21,176 nucleotides of DNA from Fodinibius sp051746985 (GTDB lineage Bacteria > Bacteroidota > Rhodothermia > Balneolales > Balneolaceae): contig JBNJFP010000046.1 in assembly GCA_051746985.1 (NCBI GenBank), positions 1 through 21,176 on the forward strand. The letters are read 5' to 3'. Under the pieces are notes generated by a model. The model made no database searches and was not told the origin of the DNA. It saw only the letters and a program-made list of their open reading frames with translations. The position numbers and the translations under genes are program-made. Below, piece after piece: positions 8,308-17,457 of this stretch; position 1 is the first letter of the stretch; every line of letters begins with the position of its first letter.

Positions 8308-8346
8308 GGAAGCGGTTTTGTTAATATCCACAATATTAGCTTCCTT
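8308..8346 (+). terminator. Weak hairpin after the E1 gene
   Basis: GGAAGC (8308-8313) pairs with GCTTCC (8339-8344), and inside it TAATAT (8322-8327) pairs with ATATTA (8333-8338) around a CCACA loop, with an unpaired bulge between the two stems. Only two T follow, so termination would be weak. It may simply separate the metabolic operon from the kinase genes. Confidence 0.35.
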
Positions 8347-8480
8347 AATTACAGCGTTAAAAAAGGATATTTTTATAGAATTCTGTTATCGGTAACAAGT
8401 AAACAAGAACTGTATTATGTCACGGCAGGGGGCATCCCAAAAATGGTTATGTCGTTTGGGGATAAATTCGCATTAACTTT

Positions 8481-10304
8481 ATGAAGTTAAGTAGTAAATT
8501 AATTGTAAGCTTTTCGGTTGTTGTCATTTTGGTAGGTGGCATTGGGCTGATTTCATCCTATTTAAATGAGAAAGTCAAAGACCAGGTTACGGAGGAAAGT
8601 GAGAAGGCAATTCAGGAAGTAAAGCTTGCAGATGAGCTGGGTATAAATCTATTTCAGAGCCTTACCCGAACACAATACCTGATGGATGACCGGTACCGGC
8701 AAGATCTTTCTTTGCAGTATAGCCGAAGTAACAGGACGGAAGAGGTTCAAATTTCGCGAATTAATACTTCACTTGAAGAGTTTAAGCAAGATCTTGATAA
8801 TCTGCGGGGGATGGTTACCTCACAGCCAGAGAATTTTTTTGAGCACAGCGTTGATACATCAGCAGTCTTATCACTAATCAATGACCTGGATGAAAAGTTT
8901 AAAAACTATACTTCACTTTTGGAGCAGTTTCAAAGTATAGAAACAACCGGCAGCGAAGATCGGAGAATATTTTTCAATGTTACTATTGAACCGTATTTCC
9001 GAACTAATTTATTGCCGGCTATTGAAGAATTGAGGAATAAAATCCAAGCTTCTCATCACCAGAAGGTCGCCAATATGAATAGTCAGCTCGATAGAATAGG
9101 TTATATCCTGATTATTGCGACAGCGGTAGCATTGGCCGTTGCTATTTTGTTGGCATTGTATATTTACCGTTCAATAACAACCCCACTTACAAAAATTGTA
9201 AAGGCGGCAGAGAAAATAGGGGCCGGTAATTTAAAAGAGCGTATTGATTATAATGCCAAGGATGAAATGGGGCAGTTGAGCCGAGCTTTTGATCAAATGG
9301 CTGAAAATCTGAGTAAGACCACCGTTTCGCGCGATTACGTGGATAGTATTATTTCGGCCATGGCTAATTTTCTGTTTGTAACCGATGATGAATTTAACAT
9401 CAAACGGATTAACTCCTCGGCTTTAATAGCACTTGATTGTTCTGAGCAGAGTCTTGTTAATACACCTGTTGAACAACTATTCGAGGATATTTCTCAGCAA
9501 TTATTTGAGAAAAATAATGCATCAAAAAAGAAAAGCTTTACCGGAAAGCTAAAGAGATCCGACCAGACAAGTCTTCCCGTAAGTATATCAAAGGGGGTAA
9601 TCAAAAACAGTGAAGGCGATATTGAAGGATATGTTTTTGTAGCAAGTGACATTAGTTCCCAAAAGAAAGCCCAGCGAAAAATTGCTGAATCACTTCGAGA
9701 AAAAGAAGTGTTGTTGGCAGAAATACATCATCGAGTTAAAAATAATCTGGCCGTTATTTCGGGGTTGCTGCAAATGCAGATGTGGGAATCAGAAGACAAT
9801 AATGCACGCTCAGCATTGCAAAAAAGTCACCTTCGCGTGCAGAGCATAGCATTGGTTCATGAAAAATTATATCAGTCAGATTCACTTTCATACATACAAT
9901 TTGATCGATATTTGAAGGATTTGTTAGATGCTATAGTCGAAGTTTATGATTCGCCTAATATCAATATTACCACCAACTTTGACGCCGTAAGTCTTAATGT
10001 CAATCAAGCCATCCCATGCGCATTGTTGATTAATGAACTGGTTATCAATGCCTACAAGTATGCATTTGAAGAGGAGGCTGGGGGAGAAATTACCGTACGT
10101 ATCCGGCTTGAAAATCAACAAGTAGTAATAGAAGTGAGTGATAACGGAAGAGGGTTCCAGGAGGTTCACGACCAAGTTTATTCGCTGGGATTAGATCTTG
10201 TTGAAACCCTTGCAGCACAATTAAATGGCAAGCTTGACATCTATAATGATAATGGGGCTCACATTAGTGTACGTTTTGTCCCGGATGACATTTCGGTCAG
10301 CTGA
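8481..10304 (+). CDS. Membrane sensor histidine kinase (4HB-HAMP-PAS-HisKA_2-HATPase)
   Basis: 607-residue inner-membrane sensor kinase. Membrane helix 1 is at about 7-27, a helical periplasmic domain at 28-205, membrane helix 2 at about 206-230, and HAMP at about 228-282. A PAS-like domain (about 283-395, FVTDDEFNIKRINSSAL onward) follows, then a HisKA_2 dimerisation domain with the EIHHRVKNNL box (His416/His417), then a HATPase domain with INELVINA, SDNGRG and GLDLVETLAAQL. Its kinase core closely resembles those of the next two genes, but its sensor half is unrelated to theirs. Only a 173-bp spacer separates it from the E1 gene. It has no receiver domain, and no response regulator lies nearby. 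Confidence 0.9.
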   Translation: MKLSSKLIVSFSVVVILVGGIGLISSYLNEKVKDQVTEESEKAIQEVKLADELGINLFQSLTRTQYLMDDRYRQDLSLQYSRSNRTEEVQISRINTSLEEFKQDLDNLRGMVTSQPENFFEHSVDTSAVLSLINDLDEKFKNYTSLLEQFQSIETTGSEDRRIFFNVTIEPYFRTNLLPAIEELRNKIQASHHQKVANMNSQLDRIGYILIIATAVALAVAILLALYIYRSITTPLTKIVKAAEKIGAGNLKERIDYNAKDEMGQLSRAFDQMAENLSKTTVSRDYVDSIISAMANFLFVTDDEFNIKRINSSALIALDCSEQSLVNTPVEQLFEDISQQLFEKNNASKKKSFTGKLKRSDQTSLPVSISKGVIKNSEGDIEGYVFVASDISSQKKAQRKIAESLREKEVLLAEIHHRVKNNLAVISGLLQMQMWESEDNNARSALQKSHLRVQSIALVHEKLYQSDSLSYIQFDRYLKDLLDAIVEVYDSPNINITTNFDAVSLNVNQAIPCALLINELVINAYKYAFEEEAGGEITVRIRLENQQVVIEVSDNGRGFQEVHDQVYSLGLDLVETLAAQLNGKLDIYNDNGAHISVRFVPDDISVS

Positions 10305-10351
10305 GCATTATTTTTAGTTTTTAATCACACTTTTTTTGTAGATATTAAACC

Positions 10352-10363
10352 GCCTTAATAGGC
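10352..10363. other. Short palindrome upstream of the first propeller kinase
   Basis: GCCT (10352-10355) and AGGC (10360-10363) flank TAAT, in the 129-bp gap between kinases one and two. It could be an operator half-site pair or chance. No promoter could be placed with confidence in this gap. Confidence 0.25.
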
Positions 10364-10433
10364 AGTTGTGTGGTGTGTTAGTACATTTTCTTGTTACCCT
10401 CTTTGTATTTGTTTAGTTAAAAAAATGGGAGCT

Positions 10434-13400
10434 ATGGTTTTAAAACGGATTATTTTATTACTCCTGTTATTGGTATTACTTCCGGGGATAGTCCTTGCTC
10501 AGCAGTATAATTTTAATAGCTATTCTGTAAATAAAGGGCTACCTCATCCCAAAGTTCATGAAATAATGCAGACGTCCGATGGTTTTATCTGGGCCGGGAC
10601 TTATGGCGGAGGACTGGCAAAATTTGATGGGTATAACTTTCAGGTTTTTACCAACGCAGAGGGGTTGAAAGATGAGAGCGTAGAAACGATGTACGAAGAT
10701 TCTTCCGGCACCTTGTGGATTGGAACGTATTTGAGCGGACTTGCTAAAATACAGGCAGATTCTATCGTATATCCGTTCAAAGATAGCTTGTTAAGTGATC
10801 ATACCATTTTAACCATTGATGAAGTTCGCCAAGAGGGTGAACTTTGGCTGGGAACCGAAGAAGGTGGATTTTTTATCTATGATGGTGAAGAGTTCAGGCA
10901 GTTTACCACCGATGATGGTTTGCTTTATGATACCGTGTGGGATTTTTGGCAAGACGACAATGGTGACATTTGGATTGCTACACAACGGGGTATTTCCATT
11001 TTTGATGGAGAATCATTTCGAAATATATCCGATGAGTTGCAATTCCCCGCCGAAAAAGTATTTTCATTTCTTCCCCATGCTGATGGGAAGCTATGGATTG
11101 GAACCGATAACGGAATTTCTATCTGGGATGGAGATTCTTTCTCTGCTATCGAAGAAATTAATGGCCAAAGCTTGGGCTATGTAATGGATATGGTTGCCGA
11201 TACCTCGGGAGATGTTTGGGTAGGCACTTCGCGCAATGGCGTATTTGAAATCACAGATACTACAAAACGTCATATGACGAGAGAAAATGGATTAAGCAGC
11301 AATCAAATTTATGATCTGCATAAAGATGATCAAGGCAATATCTGGATCGCCACCGACGAAGATGGAATCACGCTATATACGGGCGATAACTTTAAATTTT
11401 ATGGCAAGGAATCTGGATTAGGGTCCTCATCGGTCCTCAGTTTACAGCGTGATCAGCAGCAAAATGTGTGGGTAGGCACCTACGAAGGTATTTATCGATA
11501 CAGGCAATCAAGAGGCTTTGAGGAAGTGTCGCTTCCCAATGATTTCGAGGAACCCGGCGAAATATGGGATATGGCTACGTTTAGCAATGGTGATTTGCTG
11601 GCGTTGATGCCGAACGATGCTCTCTATAGATACAGCAATGGACAATTCAGCAATTTTTCGAAGAAACATAGTTTCGACCAGTGGTTTACCTATGATGTGT
11701 ATATCAATGAAGATGATGAGGTTTTGGTGGGGACCAATGAGGGACTTTTTATTTTCTCTGATGGGGAACTGCAACAATATACCATTGATGAAGGCTTGGT
11801 AGGAAATGTTGTGTTTCATATTTATCAGGATGAAGATACATATTGGCTGGGAACGCGTGATGGGCTCAGTAAATTTGATGGAAAACATTTTGCAAATTAT
11901 ACAACTGATGATGGCTTAGTACATAAAGAGGTGACCTATATCACGGCCGACGAGGCCGGAGATTTATGGGTTGGCACGGCGGGTGGAGTAAGTTATGTGG
12001 AGTTGGATGAGCAAGATAACCTATCTAATATCACCAACTTTGATAAAAATGATGGGCTGATGTTGACCACAACGCAGTTTTTATGGTTTGACGAGCAGCA
12101 AAATTTGTGGCAGGGTACCAATGGAGGTCTTCATAAATTTCATGTCCCAAACTTTCACGAAACCGGGAATATGGAAATTGCTCATTACGGGTTATCTGAT
12201 GAGGGTATAGGCTTAGAAACCAATCATAAAGCAATTTTGTCGGTTGATAGTTCTACCGTTTGGATAGGAAGTATGAAAGGGGTGTTGGAAATTGATACCG
12301 AGGATTTACATAAAACCGATCTTTCGTTACCACTATATATTACTGGAATAGAAAGAAACTCTAACCCCATAGAACAGTCCCAGCAGGCCAAAAGTTTTGA
12401 CTACAAGTTTGGTCGACCACTCTATGAGGATATCGAGTTCGATCATGGTCAGGATACCTATACCTTTGAATTTTCAGCTTTGGCTTTTGGGGATTATGGG
12501 GACATTAACTATCGATATAAACTTGATGGATTTGAAGAGGAGTGGTCAGAGCCATCAGTCGTGAATAGTGCCACTTATACCAGCCTGGAACCCGGAAGCT
12601 ATGAGTTAATTGTCCAAGCCCGCATTGGAGAATCAGGCTGGGAAAGTACCGAAACACGCATTCGTTTTTCTATCGCGCCCCCGTTTTGGGGCACGTATTG
12701 GTTTTATACGCTTGTGATTTTTGTAATAGGGGGATTGATTTATAGCTTTACACAATACCGGGTCAATAAAATTGAAAAAAGAGAGCTAAAAAAACGGGTA
12801 GATCGACAAACAGAACACCTGGTTCAGGCGCTCGAAGAAAAAGAAGTATTGATAAAAGAGATTCATCACCGGGTGAAAAATAACTTGGCCGTCATTTCTG
12901 GATTACTTGGGCTACAGATGGATCACGCCGATAACAATTTTGCAAACCGTGTGCTTGCCGAAAGTCAGCGTCGGGTGCAATCGATTTCAATGATCCACGA
13001 AAAGCTGTATCAAAACAAGCAGCTTGCAGAGATAGATTTTGAGAAATATGTGCGCGAACTGGTTGATATCATTGCCTTCTCGTTTAGCAATCCCAATAAA
13101 AATATTGAAGTGAATATTGATATTGATGACTTTACACTGGGAATTGACCAGGGGATTCCATGTGGATTAATCTTGAATGAGGTGGTTAGCAATGCCTTTG
13201 AACATGCGTTTGCGGATCAAAAAGAGGGTACGATAGATATTTCTATCCAGCTGACAAACCAGCAACAGGTAACAATCAAGGTGCAGGATAATGGCAAGGG
13301 TTTACCCGAAGGTTTCGAGACAAATCAGCACGAAAGCCTGGGTCTTACGCTTGTCGAAACGCTGGGTACCCAGTTGATGGGAGATGTTAGGTGGGAAAGT

Positions 13401-13469
13401 ACGGCCAGGGGGGCGGCTTTCATTTTGGTTTTTGAAAAAGAACAGCCAGAGATTGACATCCCGGCATAA
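10434..13469 (+). CDS. Two-component propeller sensor histidine kinase (Reg_prop/Y_Y_Y/HisKA_2)
   Basis: 1011-residue one-component-like sensor. A signal peptide (KRIILLLLLLVLLPGIVLA) exports a large periplasmic beta-propeller built from repeated units of the form WIGT..G...DG..F (examples: DIWIATQRGISIFDG, KLWIGTDNGISIWDG, NIWIATDEDGITLYTG). A Y_Y_Y domain (YKLDGFEEEW to near residue 745), one membrane helix (about 755-777), a short coiled coil and a HisKA_2 box EIHHRVKNNL (His811/His812) follow. The HATPase carries LNEVVSNAFEHAF and VQDNGKGLP. Such kinases often sense glycans or other polymers, but the ligand here is unknown. Three starts compete: ATG 10434 (chosen for signal peptide length), ATG 10425 and GTG 10368. 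It lacks the C-terminal receiver/AraC part found in hybrid versions. Confidence 0.9.
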   Translation: MVLKRIILLLLLLVLLPGIVLAQQYNFNSYSVNKGLPHPKVHEIMQTSDGFIWAGTYGGGLAKFDGYNFQVFTNAEGLKDESVETMYEDSSGTLWIGTYLSGLAKIQADSIVYPFKDSLLSDHTILTIDEVRQEGELWLGTEEGGFFIYDGEEFRQFTTDDGLLYDTVWDFWQDDNGDIWIATQRGISIFDGESFRNISDELQFPAEKVFSFLPHADGKLWIGTDNGISIWDGDSFSAIEEINGQSLGYVMDMVADTSGDVWVGTSRNGVFEITDTTKRHMTRENGLSSNQIYDLHKDDQGNIWIATDEDGITLYTGDNFKFYGKESGLGSSSVLSLQRDQQQNVWVGTYEGIYRYRQSRGFEEVSLPNDFEEPGEIWDMATFSNGDLLALMPNDALYRYSNGQFSNFSKKHSFDQWFTYDVYINEDDEVLVGTNEGLFIFSDGELQQYTIDEGLVGNVVFHIYQDEDTYWLGTRDGLSKFDGKHFANYTTDDGLVHKEVTYITADEAGDLWVGTAGGVSYVELDEQDNLSNITNFDKNDGLMLTTTQFLWFDEQQNLWQGTNGGLHKFHVPNFHETGNMEIAHYGLSDEGIGLETNHKAILSVDSSTVWIGSMKGVLEIDTEDLHKTDLSLPLYITGIERNSNPIEQSQQAKSFDYKFGRPLYEDIEFDHGQDTYTFEFSALAFGDYGDINYRYKLDGFEEEWSEPSVVNSATYTSLEPGSYELIVQARIGESGWESTETRIRFSIAPPFWGTYWFYTLVIFVIGGLIYSFTQYRVNKIEKRELKKRVDRQTEHLVQALEEKEVLIKEIHHRVKNNLAVISGLLGLQMDHADNNFANRVLAESQRRVQSISMIHEKLYQNKQLAEIDFEKYVRELVDIIAFSFSNPNKNIEVNIDIDDFTLGIDQGIPCGLILNEVVSNAFEHAFADQKEGTIDISIQLTNQQQVTIKVQDNGKGLPEGFETNQHESLGLTLVETLGTQLMGDVRWESTARGAAFILVFEKEQPEIDIPA

Positions 13470-13501
13470 CAAATCTGGTTTTTATTGTTAGAAGTTATAT
13501 A

Positions 13502-13560
13502 ATGTTTTTAAACATCCTGAAAGGATGTATGCGCATTAGTAATAGGGATGTTTAGTTTTT
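13502..13560 (+). promoter_or_regulatory. Overlapping alternative hairpins between the propeller kinase genes
   Basis: Three inverted repeats share the same bases. ATGTTT (13502-13507) pairs with AAACAT (13510-13515). ACATCC (13512-13517) pairs with GGATGT (13523-13528) around TGAAA. TAAACATCC (13509-13517) pairs perfectly with GGATGTTTA (13546-13554), which is followed by G and five T (13556-13560). The last looks like a terminator, and the second would prevent it from forming. A further GGATG is at 13564-13568. This can be read as a terminator/attenuator or as a cluster of binding half-sites. Confidence 0.45.
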
Positions 13561-13606
13561 GAGGGATGATACAATATAACCGGCTGGTTCAATCAAACTA
13601 TACCCG

Positions 13607-16600
13607 ATGGATATAAAAAAGCTTGGGATAGCTCATTTATTTTTTTTATTTCTGCCGGTCTTGGTTTTGGGGCAGCGTTATGATTTCAAAACCATTTCTG
13701 TCAACGAGGGGCTTCCACACGGACAGGTTCATCATATCCATCAAACCCAAGACGGTTATATCTGGTTGGCAACAAACGGTGGTGGACTTGCCCGTTATGA
13801 TGGGCATAACTTTGCGACTTTTACCATGCAAGACGGTCTTCAAAGCAATGCCGTGCACCGCATTTTTTCGGATTCAGACCAAAACCTTTGGTTTTCAAAC
13901 GATCCTGGTGGTCTTTTAACATTTAAGGGCGATAGCCTAATAAATCCCTATCCGGATGCGCAAATATCAGATTACGAAGTATGGTCGATGGAAGAGGTTC
14001 AGGGCAAGAGTTGGTTTGGCACTTATCAAGGCGGGATATTTATTAAAGGGGATGAAGAATTTCAGCAACTAACAACCGCCGATGGGTTAATTAATAATTC
14101 GGTTTGGGATATCTACGAAGATACTTCAGGTAATATTTGGGTTGGTACTGAAGAAGGTGTAACGGTTATTTCTGATCAGGATACGACGAATTATACCATC
14201 GACGATGGATTATCTGGCAATAGAATCTATCGCATTATCGAAGATAATTCCGGTACAATTTGGATTGCTACAAATAACGGAATTACTCGTCGGCATGATG
14301 AAAGCTTCGAATCTATTACCGAAATAAAAGACGTAGAACTAAATTATATCTTTGATATCAAAGAAGCGTCCAATGGCAATATCTGGATAGGCACCGAAAC
14401 CAAAGGCGTTTTTGTATTTGATGGAGAATCTTATACTCATTTTACCCGCGAAAACGGATTAAGCAGCAACTACACCTACTATCTTTTTGAGGATCACAAC
14501 CAAACCATGTGGGTAGCTACAAATGAGAACGGGGTAAATTTATATAACGGAGATGCGTTCCAATTTTATGATAACGATTTTGGGTTGGTATCAAATGGGG
14601 TGTTAAGTGTATTTGTTGATCGTGACGGCATACGTTGGTTTGGTACCCAAAAGGGAATCCAATCCTTTGATGGAGATCGGGTAGTATCTCACGATTTACC
14701 CCGGGAGTACGAAAATAATTATATCTGGGAGATAGAGCAGCTGCCCAATGGCGACATGCTTTTTTTGATGCCTGATAATACCTTGATGCGATATGATGGA
14801 AATAAATTCTCAGACTTCTCATCGGCATCTAATTTGGGAGATTTGTTTATCTATGATGTTTTTGTGGATTCCAGCGATCAAATCTGGATCGGGGCGGACA
14901 CAGGACTTCATCTGTTAAAAGACGATGGAGTGCAAACCTTTACTATGGAAGATGGTATGGCCGGCAATGTAGTACAGCATATCTATCAGGGTAGCAAAAA
15001 TAATTACTACCTAAGCACAACCAATGGATTCAGTATTTTTGATGGTACAGATTTTAGGAATTTAACCATCGAGGATGGGCTCAATAATAATACCATCCAT
15101 TATGCCACCCTGGGCCCAAAAAATAATATATGGCTTGGTACCAGCGGAGGGGGTTCGGTAATCAAATCAGGCAATCCGAATAAGGTAGAGATTGATAATT
15201 TTGGCAAGAAACACGGCATGGATTTGGTCGCCACGCATTTTTTATGGTTTGATGAGCAGGGTTATTTGTGGCAAGGTACAAATGGCGGATTAAATCGGTT
15301 AAATGTACCTCAATATAACCAGACTGGGCAGATGGAATTGGTCCGGTATGGCTTGTCCGATAAAGAAATGGGAATAGAATTTAACTCTAAGGCGATAGAC
15401 GGAGAGCCCGGCGGTAATATTTGGATGGGAAGTATGAATGGCGCACTAAAATTGGATGCCTCAAAATTAAAACTTTCGAAAACAGTACCCATTCCAAAGC
15501 TGACAAATATTGAGCAAAATGGTAAGCCGGTAAACTGGACTACCTTTGTTGATCAACTGCAGTACAAAAACGGGCAGTTGGAATTTCCTTCCATTAGTTT
15601 TCCGCCGGGAGAGCACTCATACACTTTTTCTTTTGTGGGGATCAATTACAGAAACCCAGAAAATATACGATACCGTTTTAAGGTAGAAGGATTTGAGGAC
15701 GAATGGATGCCGGTGACATCTGTTAATTCTGCAACATATACAAATCTGGAGCCCGGAGATTATACGTTTAAAGTGCAGGCGTTACCAAATGGAAGTGGAC
15801 ATAGTTCAGATACGGTAACCGCCTCTTATCCATTTTCTGTTGATTATCCCTTTTGGCAAACCAATTGGTTTATGGGATTATCGATAATTGGAATTGTTGG
15901 CCTTATTTATGGCTACATAAAATTGCGGGTAGGGATGCTGGAAAAAGAACGTCTGCGTTATTTAGTAGATGAACAGACCCACCATTTACAGGAGGCGCTG
16001 GAAGAAAAAGAAGTGCTAATAAAAGAAATCCACCATCGGGTTAAAAACAACCTGGCGGTTATTTCTGGGCTGCTTGAATTACAAATAGGTTATGCCAATA
16101 ATCCATTTGTTGACAGGGTCCTTGCCGAAAGTCAGCGCCGCGTACAGTCTATTTCAATGATTCATGAAAAGTTGTATCAAAACGAGCGGTTAGCTGAGAT
16201 AGATTTCGAAAAGTATGTTCGTGAGCTTGTTGATATTATCGCCTATTCCTTTAGCTATTCTAATAAAGATATCGACGTGGTTATAGAAGTCGAGGATTTT
16301 AAACTGGGTATTGATCAGGGCATTCCCTGCGGACTTATTTTAAATGAACTAATTAGTAATGCGTTTGAACACGCTTTTAAAGAACAAAAAACAGGAACAA
16401 TTGAAATCAATATAGAGCGAAATCGATCAACCGATGCTGTACAAATAATGGTACGAGATGATGGTATTGGCGTACCGGAAGATTTTAATATTAAACAAAA
16501 AGATACTCTGGGGATTACACTTATAAAAACGCTGGTCAAACAGCTCGAGGGAGAATTAGAAATAGAATCAACTGAGGGAAGGGGAACGTGTTTTCAGATT

Positions 16601-16651
16601 TCATTTCAAAAAACACCCTCCCCGCAACAAATTCCCATTGAAGAGAAGTAG
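13607..16651 (+). CDS. Two-component propeller sensor histidine kinase, tandem paralogue
   Basis: 1014-residue paralogue of the preceding kinase with the same order of parts: a signal peptide ending near VLVLGQ, periplasmic propeller repeats (NIWVGTEEGVTVIS, TIWIATNNGITR, NIWIGTETKGVFVFDG), a Y_Y_Y domain (YRFKVEGFEDEW), a membrane helix at about 752-773, a HisKA_2 box EIHHRVKNNL (His809/His810) and a HATPase with LNELISNAFEHAF and VRDDGIGVP. The kinase cores are nearly identical over RVLAESQRRVQSIS and LAEIDFEKYVRELVDIIA, while the propellers have diverged more. This points to tandem duplication followed by change in ligand specificity. ATG at 13607 is a clear start for the signal peptide. 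The stop codon abuts the stop of the convergent crotonase gene with no bases between. Confidence 0.91.
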   Translation: MDIKKLGIAHLFFLFLPVLVLGQRYDFKTISVNEGLPHGQVHHIHQTQDGYIWLATNGGGLARYDGHNFATFTMQDGLQSNAVHRIFSDSDQNLWFSNDPGGLLTFKGDSLINPYPDAQISDYEVWSMEEVQGKSWFGTYQGGIFIKGDEEFQQLTTADGLINNSVWDIYEDTSGNIWVGTEEGVTVISDQDTTNYTIDDGLSGNRIYRIIEDNSGTIWIATNNGITRRHDESFESITEIKDVELNYIFDIKEASNGNIWIGTETKGVFVFDGESYTHFTRENGLSSNYTYYLFEDHNQTMWVATNENGVNLYNGDAFQFYDNDFGLVSNGVLSVFVDRDGIRWFGTQKGIQSFDGDRVVSHDLPREYENNYIWEIEQLPNGDMLFLMPDNTLMRYDGNKFSDFSSASNLGDLFIYDVFVDSSDQIWIGADTGLHLLKDDGVQTFTMEDGMAGNVVQHIYQGSKNNYYLSTTNGFSIFDGTDFRNLTIEDGLNNNTIHYATLGPKNNIWLGTSGGGSVIKSGNPNKVEIDNFGKKHGMDLVATHFLWFDEQGYLWQGTNGGLNRLNVPQYNQTGQMELVRYGLSDKEMGIEFNSKAIDGEPGGNIWMGSMNGALKLDASKLKLSKTVPIPKLTNIEQNGKPVNWTTFVDQLQYKNGQLEFPSISFPPGEHSYTFSFVGINYRNPENIRYRFKVEGFEDEWMPVTSVNSATYTNLEPGDYTFKVQALPNGSGHSSDTVTASYPFSVDYPFWQTNWFMGLSIIGIVGLIYGYIKLRVGMLEKERLRYLVDEQTHHLQEALEEKEVLIKEIHHRVKNNLAVISGLLELQIGYANNPFVDRVLAESQRRVQSISMIHEKLYQNERLAEIDFEKYVRELVDIIAYSFSYSNKDIDVVIEVEDFKLGIDQGIPCGLILNELISNAFEHAFKEQKTGTIEINIERNRSTDAVQIMVRDDGIGVPEDFNIKQKDTLGITLIKTLVKQLEGELEIESTEGRGTCFQISFQKTPSPQQIPIEEK

Positions 16652-17413
16652 TTATTTTGATTTAAACTCTTCGATAAAGTTTTTGGTGAAATCAGAAAGA
16701 ACTAAACGACCGCTAATTTCTGCACGTTTTTCGAGCAGCCCATCCCAGTCTTCGGTTCCTTTCCAAAGCACTTTCTTAAGCTCCTTCATCGCATCGGGAC
16801 TGTAATTCGAGAGTTGTTTTGCCAATGTGTCCACTTCTTCATCCAGATCAAAATGATTTTCGCAGATCTTTGAAAACAAACCATTTTCACGGGCCCACTC
16901 GGCCGAGTTCCAGCTGGAGGCATCCACTGAGAGCGTACTAAACGCAGAGGTTCCCACTTTTCGTTCAACGGCGGGTCCCACTACAAAAGGACCGATACCT
17001 AAAGCCAACTCACTCAGCTTAATGGCAGCAGATTCGTGCGCTATGGTGTAATCTCCTGCGGATGCGATACCTACGCCGCCACCCACGGTTTTGCCCTGCA
17101 CGCGGACGATAATAAGCTTGGAGCATTGACGCATAGCATTGAGCACCAAGGCAAATCCCATAAAGAAATGTTTCCCTTCTTCGTAATCCTCGATGGCAAT
17201 GAGTTCATCAAAAGAAGCCCCGGCACAAAAAGCGCCATCCCCGCGACTTTTTAGCACGAGCACATGCGCCTCGGGATTGTTGCCCATCTCGGTAATGGTA
17301 TCAGCCAAATCCCGAAGCATTTGTCCCGGCAGGGAATTCCCCTTCGGATGATAAAATTCAATGGTTCCAATATTGTTTTCGATCTTGGTCGTAATTTCTC
17401 CGTTATCAGGCAT
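16652..17413 (-). CDS. Enoyl-CoA hydratase/isomerase family protein, probably phenylacetate pathway
   Basis: 253-residue crotonase-fold enzyme acting on a CoA thioester. The oxyanion-hole segments are FCAGASFDEL (62-71) and GKTVGGGVGI (107-116). Aligned by eye to rat mitochondrial hydratase, the second catalytic glutamate is kept (Glu135 in LSELALGIGP), but the first is a glycine (Gly115 in GGGVG). The chemistry may therefore be isomerisation or an atypical hydration rather than classical hydration. It is transcribed in the same direction as paaZ upstream, and similar crotonases sit beside paaZ in related genomes, which suggests a place in aerobic phenylacetyl-CoA degradation, PaaF- or PaaG-like. 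The start is the ATG at 17413. A four-helix-bundle gene now separates it from paaZ. Confidence 0.87.
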   Translation of the reverse strand: MPDNGEITTKIENNIGTIEFYHPKGNSLPGQMLRDLADTITEMGNNPEAHVLVLKSRGDGAFCAGASFDELIAIEDYEEGKHFFMGFALVLNAMRQCSKLIIVRVQGKTVGGGVGIASAGDYTIAHESAAIKLSELALGIGPFVVGPAVERKVGTSAFSTLSVDASSWNSAEWARENGLFSKICENHFDLDEEVDTLAKQLSNYSPDAMKELKKVLWKGTEDWDGLLEKRAEISGRLVLSDFTKNFIEEFKSK

Positions 17414-17457
17414 GTTTTGGATTTAATAATTTTGAAATTTCTGTTAACAAGTATTCC

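Noticed and set aside
8384..8397. TGTTA-TCGG-TAACA palindrome as an operator
   Set aside because: Arms of five bases are too short to stand alone in AT-rich DNA; kept only as a remark with the upstream reading frame.
10434..16651. Propeller repeats as a DNA-level tandem repeat or CRISPR-like array
   Set aside because: The periodicity is at protein level (WxGT..G..DG blades), with divergent nucleotides and no fixed spacer length.
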